DNA of 45,884 bases, taken from a virus. Below are positions 1 through 8,984 of the stretch, in pieces. The DNA is taken from positions 1-45,884 of IMG/VR virus record IMGVR_UViG_3300013006_001152, one strand, 5' to 3'. Within the stretch, counting starts at the first letter, position 1; every line of letters starts with the position of its first letter. The notes below the pieces were generated by a model. The model was not told the origin of the DNA. It was given only the letters and a program-made list of their open reading frames with translations, and made no database searches. A program made the position numbers and the translations under genes.

Positions 1-1113
1 AAGACCATTAATCGAATCCTCAACCATATTTAAATTCATAATATCATCTGAACCAAAAAATAAAATGTTTTTAGAAAGTGCCAGTTTAGATAAAGTATTA
101 AACACAATATAAGGACCGTTGTTCTTTTTAAAAAAGAAAAATTCAAAATAACCTGGATAACTATGTGATTCTATATGTTCCTTTGATTCAATACAAGAAT
201 CAATACCAACTAAAACTTGTACCTTTTTTCCACCAATGGAATTAATAATAGAATCAAAACACTCTTCCAAATATTGTGTGTTTAGATATGTTGATATTAT
301 TATTGTAAGTTCATATATGGATGTTGAATCTATTGAATTTTTTATATTATTATTCCAACCTAAATCATTAACATTTAAATTTGTTTTTGAGAAAATATTT
401 GGTTTTGTATCAAAATATGATTCTCTGGCATGACTTATATTATTATGACCGTGTGTGTCAACACTATCATTATAGAGTTCATCATCAAAGTATCTTCTGA
501 AATTTCTGGAAGATTGTTTACAAGAAATTATTGAGTAATTATATATGTACCCATCAATACCTTTTTTCAAAGGTGAAAACGACAATGTTTTTATGTATTC
601 CGTTTTTAATGACATATTAAGATTTGTAAAACCTTTATAGTCATATAAAATAACCCTATCACTTATAAATGAATAAAAATAACCTTTTGTTTGGTCATAC
701 CAATCATAGTCTTCATTTACAATTTTTTCATAACTTATTTTAAGTCTTGTTTTTGGTGAATAACAATCGGCAGCTTGAAGTAAAAAACATTTTGATGAGT
801 CACTTACGTTTTTTCCAATTTCAATCCATTTTTCAACTAAAGAAACTTTTTCATTATTTGTTATATATACAATTCTTGAGCAATTAACCAATTTTAGTTT
901 TTCGATATACAAATCAAATAGTTCTGGAAATACAGATTGTTCGTGTTTTTCTTCATAAACAATTAATTCCCAATTAAAATCAATATTGATTTGTTCACAT
1001 AAACTTTCTATAGATATCCAAGCAATTTTTTTACTATTGTAAACTGGAAGTGCTACAGTTAATTCCGACACTGTGTCGTTCTCAAAGATGGTTTGTACTA
1101 TTGTTTGATTCAT
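1..1113 (-). CDS. Tandem GT2 glycosyltransferase, C-terminus missing
   Basis: The minus-strand frame is open from ATG at 1113 to the window edge, giving 371 codons without a stop. Near the N-terminus S-E-L-T-V-A-L-P-V-Y-N followed by W-E-L-I-V-Y-E-E looks like the first strands of a GT-A (family 2) nucleotide-sugar fold. A second similar unit begins around residue 270: E-L-T-I-I-I-S-T-Y-L-N, then Q-V-L-V-G-I-D-S, and later F-F-G-S-D-D-I, which fits the metal-binding DxD position. Two GT2 domains in one chain are common in polysaccharide synthesis. In a phage it might modify host surface glycan or phage structures; that role is inferred. The gene runs off the left edge, so its real length is unknown. 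Confidence 0.75.
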   Translation of the reverse strand, partial: MNQTIVQTIFENDTVSELTVALPVYNSKKIAWISIESLCEQINIDFNWELIVYEEKHEQSVFPELFDLYIEKLKLVNCSRIVYITNNEKVSLVEKWIEIGKNVSDSSKCFLLQAADCYSPKTRLKISYEKIVNEDYDWYDQTKGYFYSFISDRVILYDYKGFTNLNMSLKTEYIKTLSFSPLKKGIDGYIYNYSIISCKQSSRNFRRYFDDELYNDSVDTHGHNNISHARESYFDTKPNIFSKTNLNVNDLGWNNNIKNSIDSTSIYELTIIISTYLNTQYLEECFDSIINSIGGKKVQVLVGIDSCIESKEHIESHSYPGYFEFFFFKKNNGPYIVFNTLSKLALSKNILFFGSDDIMNLNMVEDSINGL

Positions 1114-1150
1114 AGAAATAAATATAAAATAAAAAAACAATAAATGAATA

Positions 1151-1184
1151 GGGTGAAAAACAAAATAGGAACCGAAGTTCCTAT
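1151..1184 (-). terminator. Rho-independent terminator
   Basis: ATAGGAAC (1165-1172), loop CGAA, GTTCCTAT (1177-1184) form an 8-bp stem. On the minus strand it is followed by a T-rich tract. It sits 75 bp past the stop of the 776-residue gene and just before the glycosyltransferase start, separating the two transcripts. Confidence 0.8.
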
Positions 1185-1258
1185 CTTGCTAGATACTTAA
1201 ACACCTCCTTCTTTTAGATGGTTTATTCTTATTCGGTAACTACACCAAACAAGTATCT

Positions 1259-3589
1259 TTAGTATCCATTTCTTTTTATGTTTGTTAAAATTTTAGTTAA
1301 AGTAGATTCTGTAAGTTTTAAATTTTTCTTTTTTGTTATTGCTTCGCTTAAATTTTTCTTAACTGTTTTTCTTACTGATTCGTAAACTGCAAAACCTTCT
1401 CTATAAAAGTCTTTATCTATAAAATTGTTATTTGTAATTTCAACACCATTAACTTCTTCGCCTCTTAATAGTTTAATTATATCATTCATATCTAATTTTT
1501 TCTTAAACATACCAAAAGGTAATCGATCTTGATCTACATTTAGGAAATCGTCTTCTGTTAAAGGTCCTAATTGTTTTAATTCTCTACGAACATCGCCTTT
1601 GGCTAAACATCTTTCAAATTCATCTAATTTTTCTCTATTACCTTTAGTTGATCTTGATGCTGCAAATGCAGTATTTAAATACATAATTAATTCATCTCTT
1701 AATGTTTCTGCATTACATTCAATAGACATAGTACTAGCAGCACTACGACCCATTTGAGTTTGATAAATAGGTAAAGTTGATTTTGTTTCTAAAAAATTAC
1801 CAAATGTATTTTTTTTATATTGTGAACTAGATTCGCCTTCTAACGGTGTTAATTCTGAATAGTTTTCTTTATCAATAACTTCTCCAGCATACTCCTCAAC
1901 TTCAAAATTTTCTGGGAATCTTAATTTATATTCAGAAAGACCTTCGATATCCATTAGTTCGTTATAATCTTCAAACCATTCGGATCTTGCATCATACTTA
2001 TCAATCGCATGTTGGATACTCCCTGTTCCACCAACACCTTTATTTGGTGTTTTATTCATTAACTGAATTCTAGTCTTTGGTGGTACTGTATTTCCTTGTG
2101 AATCAACAAAACCAAACATTTTTCTTAGTTCATCTTTTCTACTTCCACTAACAATAGTTGCACTACCTTGACTTTGACTACTTCCAGAACCTTGACTACT
2201 TCCAGAACCTTGACTACCACTAGTATTTTGTGATTGTCTTTTTTTCTTTTCGATTTTAACACATTCTGATTCAACTTGACCTAATAAAGATTCTAATTGA
2301 CTCATATATGATTCATCTTCTTTACTTAAAGCAAAACTCAACTCAGCTTTCTTTTTTACCAAATCTTCTTTTGTTTTAACTAGTTCAGCCTTATTTTCAG
2401 CACTACAAAAATCTTTAGGGTTTTTTCCTTGTATTTGTGTTCTTGCGTTATCAATTTCGGTATTAATTTTACCTTTAGCTGGATTAATAGCCAATTTTTT
2501 TGAATTACTATCATCCCATTCGTCAATAAGCTTTAAAGCTTTTTCTTTTATGGGTCTCATAACTTTTTCAGTCTCTTCTACTTCATTAAAATTACTTAAA
2601 ACGCTAGTACTACTTGAACTTTGATTAGTTGTACTACTTGAACTTTGATTAGTTGTACTACTTGAACTTTGATTAGTTGTGTTACTTGGACTGAAATTCC
2701 AAGAACTACCAAGTATTGGTGCGAACTCAATTTTTTGTTCACTTAATTTTCTTCTTCTTTTTGATTCCAAAAATACAGCATTCCCAGGTTTCCAAGTATA
2801 GGATGGATCTGTAATAATTTCATTTCTTTTTTCCATATATCCATATAGTAAATCTGGAAATAATAAAACAAATAAATGATTGGGTGAAAATGTTACATCA
2901 GCTTTTCCAGAAATTGGTATACCATTTCCGATTGCTGTTATTTTTCCTTGTTCATTTCTTGTACATTCAAATTTCTTAACATAACAATATCTATAAATTG
3001 AGCCGTCTCTACCTGTTAAATCAGAATTAGATGAAAATTCGTGAATATAGCCATCGTAAACTCTTCCTGTACCACTTAAGCTTACAAAAAATTCTTTTTG
3101 TTTTTCTGGTGCCATAACACCACCTTGATTATTAGGCGATTGGTCATCAACTGAAACACCTTTACAGATATTCTCAACATCACTTTCTTTAAATGTTGTT
3201 TTACCAGTTTTTGCTTTAAGGGCTTTTTCTGTTTTTGGTCCAAACTTACTATCTTGTGACGCACCAATACATCCTTGTACTTTGTATATAGGTCCATTAG
3301 GATTTGGTGCTCCGGAATCTTTACAACCATTTGAATAAGTTGGCCCAGAACAAACAGAATAACTAACCCCAGAACCAGTTCCAGTACCACCAGTTCCAGT
3401 ACCACCAGTTCCAGTACCACCAGTTCCAGTACCACCAGTTCCAGTGCCACCAGTTCCAGTACCAGAATTAAATTGTGAACAATTACCACTACGTGCTACT
3501 TTTCTTTTAGCATCGTCCGTTATAATACTATAGTCCGAAGCACCACACTCCTCAAATTTACCTGTCCTAGGACTTTTACAACAATACAT
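1259..3589 (-). CDS. Large repeat-linker protein with peptidoglycan-binding-like domain and C-terminal LTES tag
   Basis: 776 residues. The N-terminus is Cys-rich, followed by six Gly-Thr-Gly-Thr-Gly-Gly linker units (about residues 43-73). The segment around residues 100-140 (I-Y-K-V-Q-G-C-I-G, then F-G-P-K-T-E-K-A-L-K) resembles a PG_binding_1 fold. Further on are three T-T-N-Q-S-S-S-S repeats, a Lys/Glu-rich coiled-coil-like part and S-Q-G-S-G linkers. The last 20 residues contain L-K-L-T-E-S-T-L-T-K-I-L, the same motif that most neighbouring proteins carry at the N-terminus, here at the C-terminus. It is last in a minus-strand group (8085 to 1259) that includes two other large proteins, and ends in a good terminator. 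A structural or packaged virion protein is my inference; enzymatic residues were not recognised. Confidence 0.75.
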   Translation of the reverse strand: MYCCKSPRTGKFEECGASDYSIITDDAKRKVARSGNCSQFNSGTGTGGTGTGGTGTGGTGTGGTGTGGTGTGSGVSYSVCSGPTYSNGCKDSGAPNPNGPIYKVQGCIGASQDSKFGPKTEKALKAKTGKTTFKESDVENICKGVSVDDQSPNNQGGVMAPEKQKEFFVSLSGTGRVYDGYIHEFSSNSDLTGRDGSIYRYCYVKKFECTRNEQGKITAIGNGIPISGKADVTFSPNHLFVLLFPDLLYGYMEKRNEIITDPSYTWKPGNAVFLESKRRRKLSEQKIEFAPILGSSWNFSPSNTTNQSSSSTTNQSSSSTTNQSSSSTSVLSNFNEVEETEKVMRPIKEKALKLIDEWDDSNSKKLAINPAKGKINTEIDNARTQIQGKNPKDFCSAENKAELVKTKEDLVKKKAELSFALSKEDESYMSQLESLLGQVESECVKIEKKKRQSQNTSGSQGSGSSQGSGSSQSQGSATIVSGSRKDELRKMFGFVDSQGNTVPPKTRIQLMNKTPNKGVGGTGSIQHAIDKYDARSEWFEDYNELMDIEGLSEYKLRFPENFEVEEYAGEVIDKENYSELTPLEGESSSQYKKNTFGNFLETKSTLPIYQTQMGRSAASTMSIECNAETLRDELIMYLNTAFAASRSTKGNREKLDEFERCLAKGDVRRELKQLGPLTEDDFLNVDQDRLPFGMFKKKLDMNDIIKLLRGEEVNGVEITNNNFIDKDFYREGFAVYESVRKTVKKNLSEAITKKKNLKLTESTLTKILTNIKRNGY
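2604..2690 (-). repeat. In-frame 24-bp tandem repeat (TTNQSSSS)
   Basis: Three head-to-tail copies of a 24-bp unit (TACTACTTGAACTTTGATTA plus GTTG) encode repeated Thr-Thr-Asn-Gln-Ser-Ser-Ser-Ser. The frame is preserved, so it acts as a flexible linker. Copy number is likely variable. Confidence 0.85.
3372..3466 (-). repeat. In-frame Gly-Thr-rich tandem repeat
   Basis: Six near-identical copies of an 18-bp unit containing CCAGTTCCAGTACCAC (plus-strand view) encode Gly-Thr-Gly-Thr-Gly-Gly. It joins the Cys-rich N-terminus to the peptidoglycan-binding-like domain of the 776-residue protein. Confidence 0.85.
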
Positions 3590-3612
3590 TTTATATAAAA
3601 ATTTTTAATTTA

Positions 3613-5238
3613 TTATTTAACAGTTTTTGACCAAGTACCACTTGTGGCATCACGAGTTCCTGTTGTTTTTTTTCCGTCAGCATCAACATAAAATAATTCC
3701 TGCCAATCAGAACCAGATTTATAAAAACCACCGTCATTAGCAAAATCATAATCATCACCATTTTGTGATAAATTATTATCTTTGGCCCACGCTAAAATTC
3801 CAGTTTTATTATATGAATATTGTTTACCAGTACCAGTTCCAGTACCAGTTCCAGTACCCGTTCCAGTACCAGTACCTGTTCCAGTACCCGTTCCAGTACC
3901 ACTAACAGGTGCTTTAATTTCTTTACCAGTATTTAATTCTTTTTTTGTTCCGTCTTTGAATTTAATAACAGTACGAAGAACTCCAGTAACTGGGTTTTCT
4001 TCAGTTTCAACAGAGATTGGGGGGTTGGCACATTCAAATGCTTCACAGCCAATACCACTATTCAATATTTCTTTTTGTTCTTCAACTGATTTTGTTGCAA
4101 ACGTAGACACATTTTTTGTCCAACAGAAACAACTAGTTCCAGGTGCATCACAACCCATTTTGTTTCTATTAACATATTCGGTAGCATAATTATAAATAAA
4201 AAGACCAGTACCTACAATTGCGACTATACTAACAATTGTCCATTTAAATTTTTTCAAAAAAGTTAAAGCTGGTCCACCAATACCCTCAGTTAAAAATTTA
4301 ATTAAACCTTTTATAAAATCAGTTCCTAAACCAGCCAAAGCGTTAAATTTATTTTTAAAAATATCTATTTTACTTAAAATTGTTTTTGGGTCACTACCAA
4401 AATACCCAACCATTTCTTTTCTGATTTTTTCCAATTCGGTCATATCGCCTTCATCAATAGCCTTTCCGATTCTTTCAGAAAAATAATCATAGAACTCATC
4501 ACCTTTATTTTTTGGGAAGTCTTTTGGTACTTTACCTTGCTCCTCAATTGCCTTAAAGTTTTTATTAAATTCTAATTTAATTTGTGCGTCTTTAGTTGGG
4601 TTTGAAATAACGTCATCGGCAACGTCATCGGCAGCTCTTGCTCCAGTACCACTAGTGTCATCAACAATTTTAAAATATCCACTATCAATTAACCCTCTTC
4701 GTAACGCTGCGTCTATTTTTTTTGTTTTTAAGTCATCAACTAATTTCGCTAAATCAGGATTTGTGGTTGATATAACTTCATCCCCTTGTTGTTTAACAAA
4801 ACTATCCCAATCGGCTTTTGTTATTTCACTTCCCATTCCAGCTGACTGCTTTAGTGTTGTCATAGAATTTAGTAGTCTACCATGTGCTGTTGTTAAATTT
4901 GCATAAACACCGTTTAAAAATTCATCTTGTTTTGCTACTGGTATTTGTTTGTATAATTTACCTAAAGCCGAAGCTCCAGCGTCACCACCAGCTTTTAACC
5001 CACCAGCAATTTCATCAGCGTCCAGAACCCCTCTTGGTATTTGAAAGTCATCCTCAAGTTTAGCTAACATTGTTGGGTTAGTGACGTTACCACCACCTTT
5101 CCTAACAGCAAAACCAATCATATCATCGACAATACTTTCTGTTAATAATGTACGTTTTGTTGTAAAATTCATAATCTCATTAATTCTACTTAACTCCTCA
5201 AGTAGAATTAAACTTTTATCAAATCTATTTGTTCTCAT
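3613..5238 (-). CDS. Tagged membrane protein with central TM segment and (GT)n linker
   Basis: 541 residues. The N-terminus has N-R-F-D-K-S-L-I-L-L-E-E, then T-K-R-T-L-L-T-E-S-I-V-D-D-M-I (residues 27-41), a variant of the LTES tag seen in neighbours. A long helical part follows. One clear transmembrane segment lies around residues 332-352 (W-T-I-V-S-I-V-A-I-V-G-T-G-L-F-I-Y). After it come Cys residues (C-D-A-P-G-T-S-C-F-C-W) and a Gly-Thr dipeptide run at about 444-471. The last 70 residues form a small Tyr/Trp/Gly-rich domain. It is preceded at 5254 by the recurrent ATATTTAT element. No family was recognised. A virion membrane-interacting protein is possible, given the neighbouring peptidoglycan-binding-like proteins, but this is inference. 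Confidence 0.7.
   Translation of the reverse strand: MRTNRFDKSLILLEELSRINEIMNFTTKRTLLTESIVDDMIGFAVRKGGGNVTNPTMLAKLEDDFQIPRGVLDADEIAGGLKAGGDAGASALGKLYKQIPVAKQDEFLNGVYANLTTAHGRLLNSMTTLKQSAGMGSEITKADWDSFVKQQGDEVISTTNPDLAKLVDDLKTKKIDAALRRGLIDSGYFKIVDDTSGTGARAADDVADDVISNPTKDAQIKLEFNKNFKAIEEQGKVPKDFPKNKGDEFYDYFSERIGKAIDEGDMTELEKIRKEMVGYFGSDPKTILSKIDIFKNKFNALAGLGTDFIKGLIKFLTEGIGGPALTFLKKFKWTIVSIVAIVGTGLFIYNYATEYVNRNKMGCDAPGTSCFCWTKNVSTFATKSVEEQKEILNSGIGCEAFECANPPISVETEENPVTGVLRTVIKFKDGTKKELNTGKEIKAPVSGTGTGTGTGTGTGTGTGTGTGTGTGKQYSYNKTGILAWAKDNNLSQNGDDYDFANDGGFYKSGSDWQELFYVDADGKKTTGTRDATSGTWSKTVK
3826..3905 (-). repeat. (GT)n dipeptide-coding tandem repeat
   Basis: Repeats of CCAGTACCAGTT / CCAGTACCCGTT encode about 13 Gly-Thr dipeptides in frame in the 541-residue protein. 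The same linker style is used in the 776-residue neighbour, suggesting exchange of linker DNA. Confidence 0.85.
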
Positions 5239-5284
5239 ATTTTTAATTTATATATAAATATTAGTTATTTGAAAAAAAACCGAA

Positions 5285-7849
5285 TTACCTCAAAGGTAAA
5301 CTAGATAAATCCTCAAGCGCTTGCTTTTGTTCCGGTGTTATTGTTTGTTGTGCTGCTTGCACTTTATAAAAATCTAACCATTGTTTTACTTGTTCTTGAT
5401 TTTTATAATATTTTTTTCTTTCTTTTCTATTTAAAGTTGCCGGGTCAAGGTTTTTCAAACTATCCGTACCAGTTATATTACCAATAATTAATTTTTTTTC
5501 AACTTTATCACCACTAGCTTTTAATTTTTCATATTCACCAAAAGTTATTTTAACCCATTCTGATTTTCTAGAACTCCAGTTAAAATACTCATATTTATCT
5601 TCTTCTAGTGAGTCAAGTGCCTGTGTTGTAGTTTTAGTTGGTAAAGCTTCAATTGGGTCTTTAACTATATATGAATATGTCTCAAGTCCAATTGGACCTC
5701 TTTCGGTTATTTCTTTACCGTAAAAATTTTTAACCACATTCTCTTGGAAATCAAGTATTACACTTAAAAAATCATCATCAAAATTCGGATTACTTATGGT
5801 TTTCATTAGTAGTTCTTTATTTAAAGCATTACCAAAATTAATTCTAACTTTATTTTTAATTTTTAATAAGTCATCACTTGTCATTCCATATGAAAACTTT
5901 TTACCAGAATTTAAAACTTCTTGTATTGTTGGTGTTGGAATTACATTTTCATTTCCACTACCGACATATCCTGGTTTTTTGTTTTTTACGTTTGAATTGT
6001 ATACATTTCTAACCCTAGTTAGTAGCCATTCTGCTGCGGCACCTTGTTCTTTACCGGTATCTGATCCTTGTTTTATTAGTGTTGCCACAGCTTTTTCTGG
6101 GTCTTTAAGGTACTTGTCAGCAAATTCTTGTATCAATCTTTCTTGTTCTTTTTTTGCCGCTTCTTCTTCTGGTAGTCCACCACCTTTAATTAAATAATAT
6201 AATTTTCTAATATCTGAATTTTGTCTATCTTCATCTCTACCGTATAATGCTAAATATAGTTGATCAATTCCCCACATTGTTCCACCAACACTTATAGCCA
6301 TTTTTGGAAATGATCCGGTAGCTTTCGACAATCTACCAATAAAATCAAAAAACGTTGACCAAGAACTTGATGGTTTTCCAGATAAATCCACACCTTTTTT
6401 TACAAATTCACCATATGTCTTACCCAATTCTTTCACATTTTTTTTTGCTTGTTGTTGCATAGCCTCAACCATTGCTGGTGCAATCTTATCTTTTTCTTTT
6501 ACAAAAGCATTAAAAATTTTAGCTTCACTTGCTTCAGTAATTTCACCAGCCATCCCTTTTTTAATTATATTTTTAACTTCTTGTTCCCCAAGTTGTTCAA
6601 GGGCTTCAACCCCTATTTTTTTAGCTTTAAGTATTTTGATAAGTTCTCCACCTGGTATAACTTCTAAACCTAACATCATAGATCCCATATATGTATCACC
6701 TTCGGCAAAATATGTTCCAGCGTCAGCTGCTCCAAAAACTGAAGACACACCAAATAGAATAGGTGCTAATGGTGGGAACGCGAAGGCTCCAGCTAACGCA
6801 CCCAGTTCTCCTACTGTAAATATATCGTGTAAAAATTCTGTTGACCACATCGTATAGCGTGGCTCTCCATAATCATTATTGTCTGATGCGTTAAAACTTT
6901 GTGAACTAATACCTGTTGTTAGTGATGCTATTTTACCTAAAATTTCATTAGCATTATCGGTTTCCCAATATGTTGTAAACCAGTTCCAAACACCATCCGG
7001 AAACATCCAGTTATTATGTGGCGCTGTAGGTGATGTTGCGTCTTGTACCGGTTTAATAATTTTCCCATAATCAAAATAGAAATTTTGTAAAAAACAATAT
7101 TGTGGTGGCTTAAATGTTTTACCATTAAAAGTTTGGTTTTGTAGACTATTAATGTCTTCTGCCATTGCCATATCAAAATAATTATATGTTTTAAAGGTTC
7201 CTGGAGCACACGTTGACCCAACTATTTTAACACAAACTCCGTATTTTTGAAAGTCTTTCCCACCAACTTGTCTTTGTATCCTATCAGTCGCTGTTTTTGT
7301 AATTTTAAGGGCAGCTAAAGCCATAGCTTGATTATTACTATTACCACCAGAACCATCTAAACCAAGACTAGCTAAATGTTTTATTGTTCCATAATCCACA
7401 TTAGCAATACCACCACAAGCTTTTAATTTGTTATTCCTAATTTCATACATTTTTTTTGCAATCTCTCCTTGACATATACCACCACAACCAGGCGTGTTAC
7501 CAACACTATAGCCCTTCTCTTTTAATTTTTGCCATAATTGTAATGATGTCTTTTGAGTATCTGGTTTACCAAAAAGATGGGTCCATATTGCCGTTGACGT
7601 TGGGTTACCTAAAGCCCAATCTTTTGTTATTTTAAAACCTAATGCGATTAAGTAATCTTGTATTGTACCAATATTATTATCTAATGGTTTATTTTTAAGT
7701 CTAACCCATCTTTCACATTCAGTCTCTTCATTAATCAAATACCTCTTATGTCTTTCAAGAATAATTTTTTCATTCTCCTGTCTTGTTATTTTTGGATTAT
7801 AAGACATATTTAATAATATTTGTTCTAACCTTTTACTTATTTCATTCAT
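5285..7849 (-). CDS. Large tagged protein with peptidoglycan-binding-like domain and pretoxin-like hydrophobic segment
   Basis: 854 residues. The N-terminus I-T-R-Q-E-N-E-K-I-I-L-E-R-H-K-R belongs to the second leader type, shared with genes starting at 9551, 22407 and 23699. Residues about 60-95 (I-Q-D-Y-L-I-A-L-G-F, then A-L-G-N-P-T-S-T-A-I-W) resemble a peptidoglycan-binding repeat and closely match the 29414 gene. A hydrophobic part around residues 345-400 contains G-A-A-D-A-G-T-Y-F-A-E-G-D-T-Y then V-I-P-G-G-E-L, similar to the pretoxin segment of polymorphic toxins and large phage virion proteins. The remaining C-terminal half is Lys/Glu-rich and unrecognised; I see no toxin active site. 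The start overlaps the upstream stop as ATGA, so translation is probably coupled. Confidence 0.75.
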   Translation of the reverse strand: MNEISKRLEQILLNMSYNPKITRQENEKIILERHKRYLINEETECERWVRLKNKPLDNNIGTIQDYLIALGFKITKDWALGNPTSTAIWTHLFGKPDTQKTSLQLWQKLKEKGYSVGNTPGCGGICQGEIAKKMYEIRNNKLKACGGIANVDYGTIKHLASLGLDGSGGNSNNQAMALAALKITKTATDRIQRQVGGKDFQKYGVCVKIVGSTCAPGTFKTYNYFDMAMAEDINSLQNQTFNGKTFKPPQYCFLQNFYFDYGKIIKPVQDATSPTAPHNNWMFPDGVWNWFTTYWETDNANEILGKIASLTTGISSQSFNASDNNDYGEPRYTMWSTEFLHDIFTVGELGALAGAFAFPPLAPILFGVSSVFGAADAGTYFAEGDTYMGSMMLGLEVIPGGELIKILKAKKIGVEALEQLGEQEVKNIIKKGMAGEITEASEAKIFNAFVKEKDKIAPAMVEAMQQQAKKNVKELGKTYGEFVKKGVDLSGKPSSSWSTFFDFIGRLSKATGSFPKMAISVGGTMWGIDQLYLALYGRDEDRQNSDIRKLYYLIKGGGLPEEEAAKKEQERLIQEFADKYLKDPEKAVATLIKQGSDTGKEQGAAAEWLLTRVRNVYNSNVKNKKPGYVGSGNENVIPTPTIQEVLNSGKKFSYGMTSDDLLKIKNKVRINFGNALNKELLMKTISNPNFDDDFLSVILDFQENVVKNFYGKEITERGPIGLETYSYIVKDPIEALPTKTTTQALDSLEEDKYEYFNWSSRKSEWVKITFGEYEKLKASGDKVEKKLIIGNITGTDSLKNLDPATLNRKERKKYYKNQEQVKQWLDFYKVQAAQQTITPEQKQALEDLSSLPLR

Positions 7850-8085
7850 AATAAAGTATTTGCTTTTCCTCTTGTAATTTTATATAATGACGACCAAGTT
7901 ACTTTATCATCAATTGTGTTTGCAACACTTCTGGTTAATCCAGTTTCCCACTTTGTTACAGTTGGGTAACCACCACCTCCACCAGAATCGGCAGCCGGAG
8001 CAGCATCTTGTTCGTCTAATTCTCCATCAACATCACTATTAAAGGTATATTTTTCCATTAAACCAATTAATTCTTCAAGTTGCAT
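7846..8085 (-). CDS. Small acidic protein, unknown function
   Basis: 79 residues: M-Q-L-E-E-L-I-G-L-M-E-K-Y leader-like N-terminus, an acidic stretch with D-E-Q-D-A-A-P, a five-Gly run and a short C-terminal part ending K-A-N-T-L-L. It overlaps the 854-residue gene by ATGA, so the two are probably translated together. The N-terminus loosely resembles the MNLQEQ leader seen 30 kb away. No family recognised. Confidence 0.6.
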   Translation of the reverse strand: MQLEELIGLMEKYTFNSDVDGELDEQDAAPAADSGGGGGYPTVTKWETGLTRSVANTIDDKVTWSSLYKITRGKANTLL

Positions 8086-8106
8086 AAATTATTTCTTTAT
8101 AAATAG

Positions 8107-8136
8107 TTGTAGGTTTAAAAAAAAGTACTATCTTTG
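8107..8136 (+). promoter_or_regulatory. Bacteroidetes-type promoter
   Basis: TTG at 8107-8109, a 19-bp spacer and TATCTTTG at 8129-8136 match the Bacteroidetes housekeeping sigma consensus (TTG / TAnnTTTG). The lipoprotein start ATG follows at 8158, giving a 5' leader of about 15 nt. Confidence 0.75.
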
Positions 8137-8157
8137 TAGATATATAAATAATACAAT

Positions 8158-8661
8158 ATGAAAAACATTTTTAAACTTTTAATCATTCTAATTTCTTTAA
8201 GTTCTTGTGTTAAATACACCCAACCAAAACTTTTATCTTTAAGTGGTGAATATCGTATTGATAAAATCACATATGAACAAACTGATAATACAGCATCACC
8301 ACAATCTATGGTTTTTTATCCTGGTGATATGTATATCAATCCAAATGACAATTCACCATTTGATACGATTGCTGTTGGTTTTTTTAAATTACATATGGAT
8401 TATGTTATAATGCGTTTTTCACCAAGCCCAATGCCAGACGGTTCAACATATTGGGGTAAAGAATATTTTTATAACGTTGTTGGCGAAACAAATTCAAGAC
8501 TTGGTAATTTAATTGTTGAATATGAAGGAACAAGAAAAGTTTTTAATATAATTGAGGATGGCGCTGAAACCTTGGTTTTACGTTCAACAGGACAGTGGGC
8601 TTACGGTTCATCTGGACCAAACGAATCAATAACATTGTTTTTAACAAGAGTTGGTCCGTAA
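8158..8661 (+). CDS. Lipoprotein
   Basis: 167 residues. The N-terminus M-K-N-I-F-K-L-L-I-I-L-I-S-L-S-S-C is a lipoprotein signal with lipobox L-S-S-C, so the mature protein should be lipid-anchored at Cys17. The rest is beta-rich (S-G-E-Y-R-I-D-K-I-T-Y near the new N-terminus) without a known catalytic motif. It has its own host-type promoter and a terminator that includes its stop codon. It is therefore an independent, probably early or constitutive unit, as expected for a lysogenic-conversion or superinfection-exclusion gene. That role is inference from context. Confidence 0.8.
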   Translation: MKNIFKLLIILISLSSCVKYTQPKLLSLSGEYRIDKITYEQTDNTASPQSMVFYPGDMYINPNDNSPFDTIAVGFFKLHMDYVIMRFSPSPMPDGSTYWGKEYFYNVVGETNSRLGNLIVEYEGTRKVFNIIEDGAETLVLRSTGQWAYGSSGPNESITLFLTRVGP

Positions 8662-8679
8662 GAAATTACGGACTTTTTT
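8654..8679 (+). terminator. Terminator overlapping the lipoprotein stop codon
   Basis: GTCCGTAA (8654-8661), loop GAAA, TTACGGAC (8666-8673), then TTTTTT. The 8-bp stem contains the TAA stop of the lipoprotein gene. Confidence 0.9.
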
Positions 8680-8983
8680 ATATAATCTCAACCTTTGGTA
8701 GTTTTTCCGTATAAACAATATAATATTCATTTAAAAAAGAAAGTAATATATCTTCATCTATTGTTTGGAAATCGGAATCGTCATCATCATCAAAATCATC
8801 ATCATCAAAATTAAAAAAGTCTGTACTTTCTTGTATTAATTCATAACCAAATTCTTTTGATTCATCTAAATTAATAACGTCATTTCTTATTTCATCTTCG
8901 GAATCGGTTGTAAGTCTAAATGAGACCTCAACTCTTTTTGTGTCTTCATATAAATAGTAAGAAACAAGCTCCTGTATTTCCAT
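8678..8983 (-). CDS. Small acidic protein, unknown
   Basis: About 101 residues from the start at 8983 (M-E-I-Q-E-L-V-S-Y-Y-L), chosen because it falls 2 nt after the upstream stop; an in-frame ATG at 9019 would overlap the upstream gene by 35 nt. It contains a run of Asp (D-D-D-D-F-D-D-D-D-D) and otherwise beta/alpha mixed sequence. No family recognised. The acidic tract is shared in style with the upstream gene. Confidence 0.6.
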   Translation of the reverse strand: MEIQELVSYYLYEDTKRVEVSFRLTTDSEDEIRNDVINLDESKEFGYELIQESTDFFNFDDDDFDDDDDSDFQTIDEDILLSFLNEYYIVYTEKLPKVEII

Positions 8984-8984
8984 T

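Noticed and set aside
236-433. Plus-strand 65-codon frame
   Set aside because: Antisense to the continuous glycosyltransferase frame, which has clear GT2 motifs.
2604-3466. CRISPR-like short repeats
   Set aside because: Repeats are contiguous without spacers and keep the reading frame; they are coding linkers.
3782-4189. Plus-strand frame rich in Val-Pro
   Set aside because: It is the mirror of the Gly-Thr repeat on the minus strand, within a well supported gene; no start signal.
5285-7849. Full polymorphic toxin
   Set aside because: Only a pretoxin-like hydrophobic part is visible; no recognisable C-terminal toxin domain or adjacent immunity gene.
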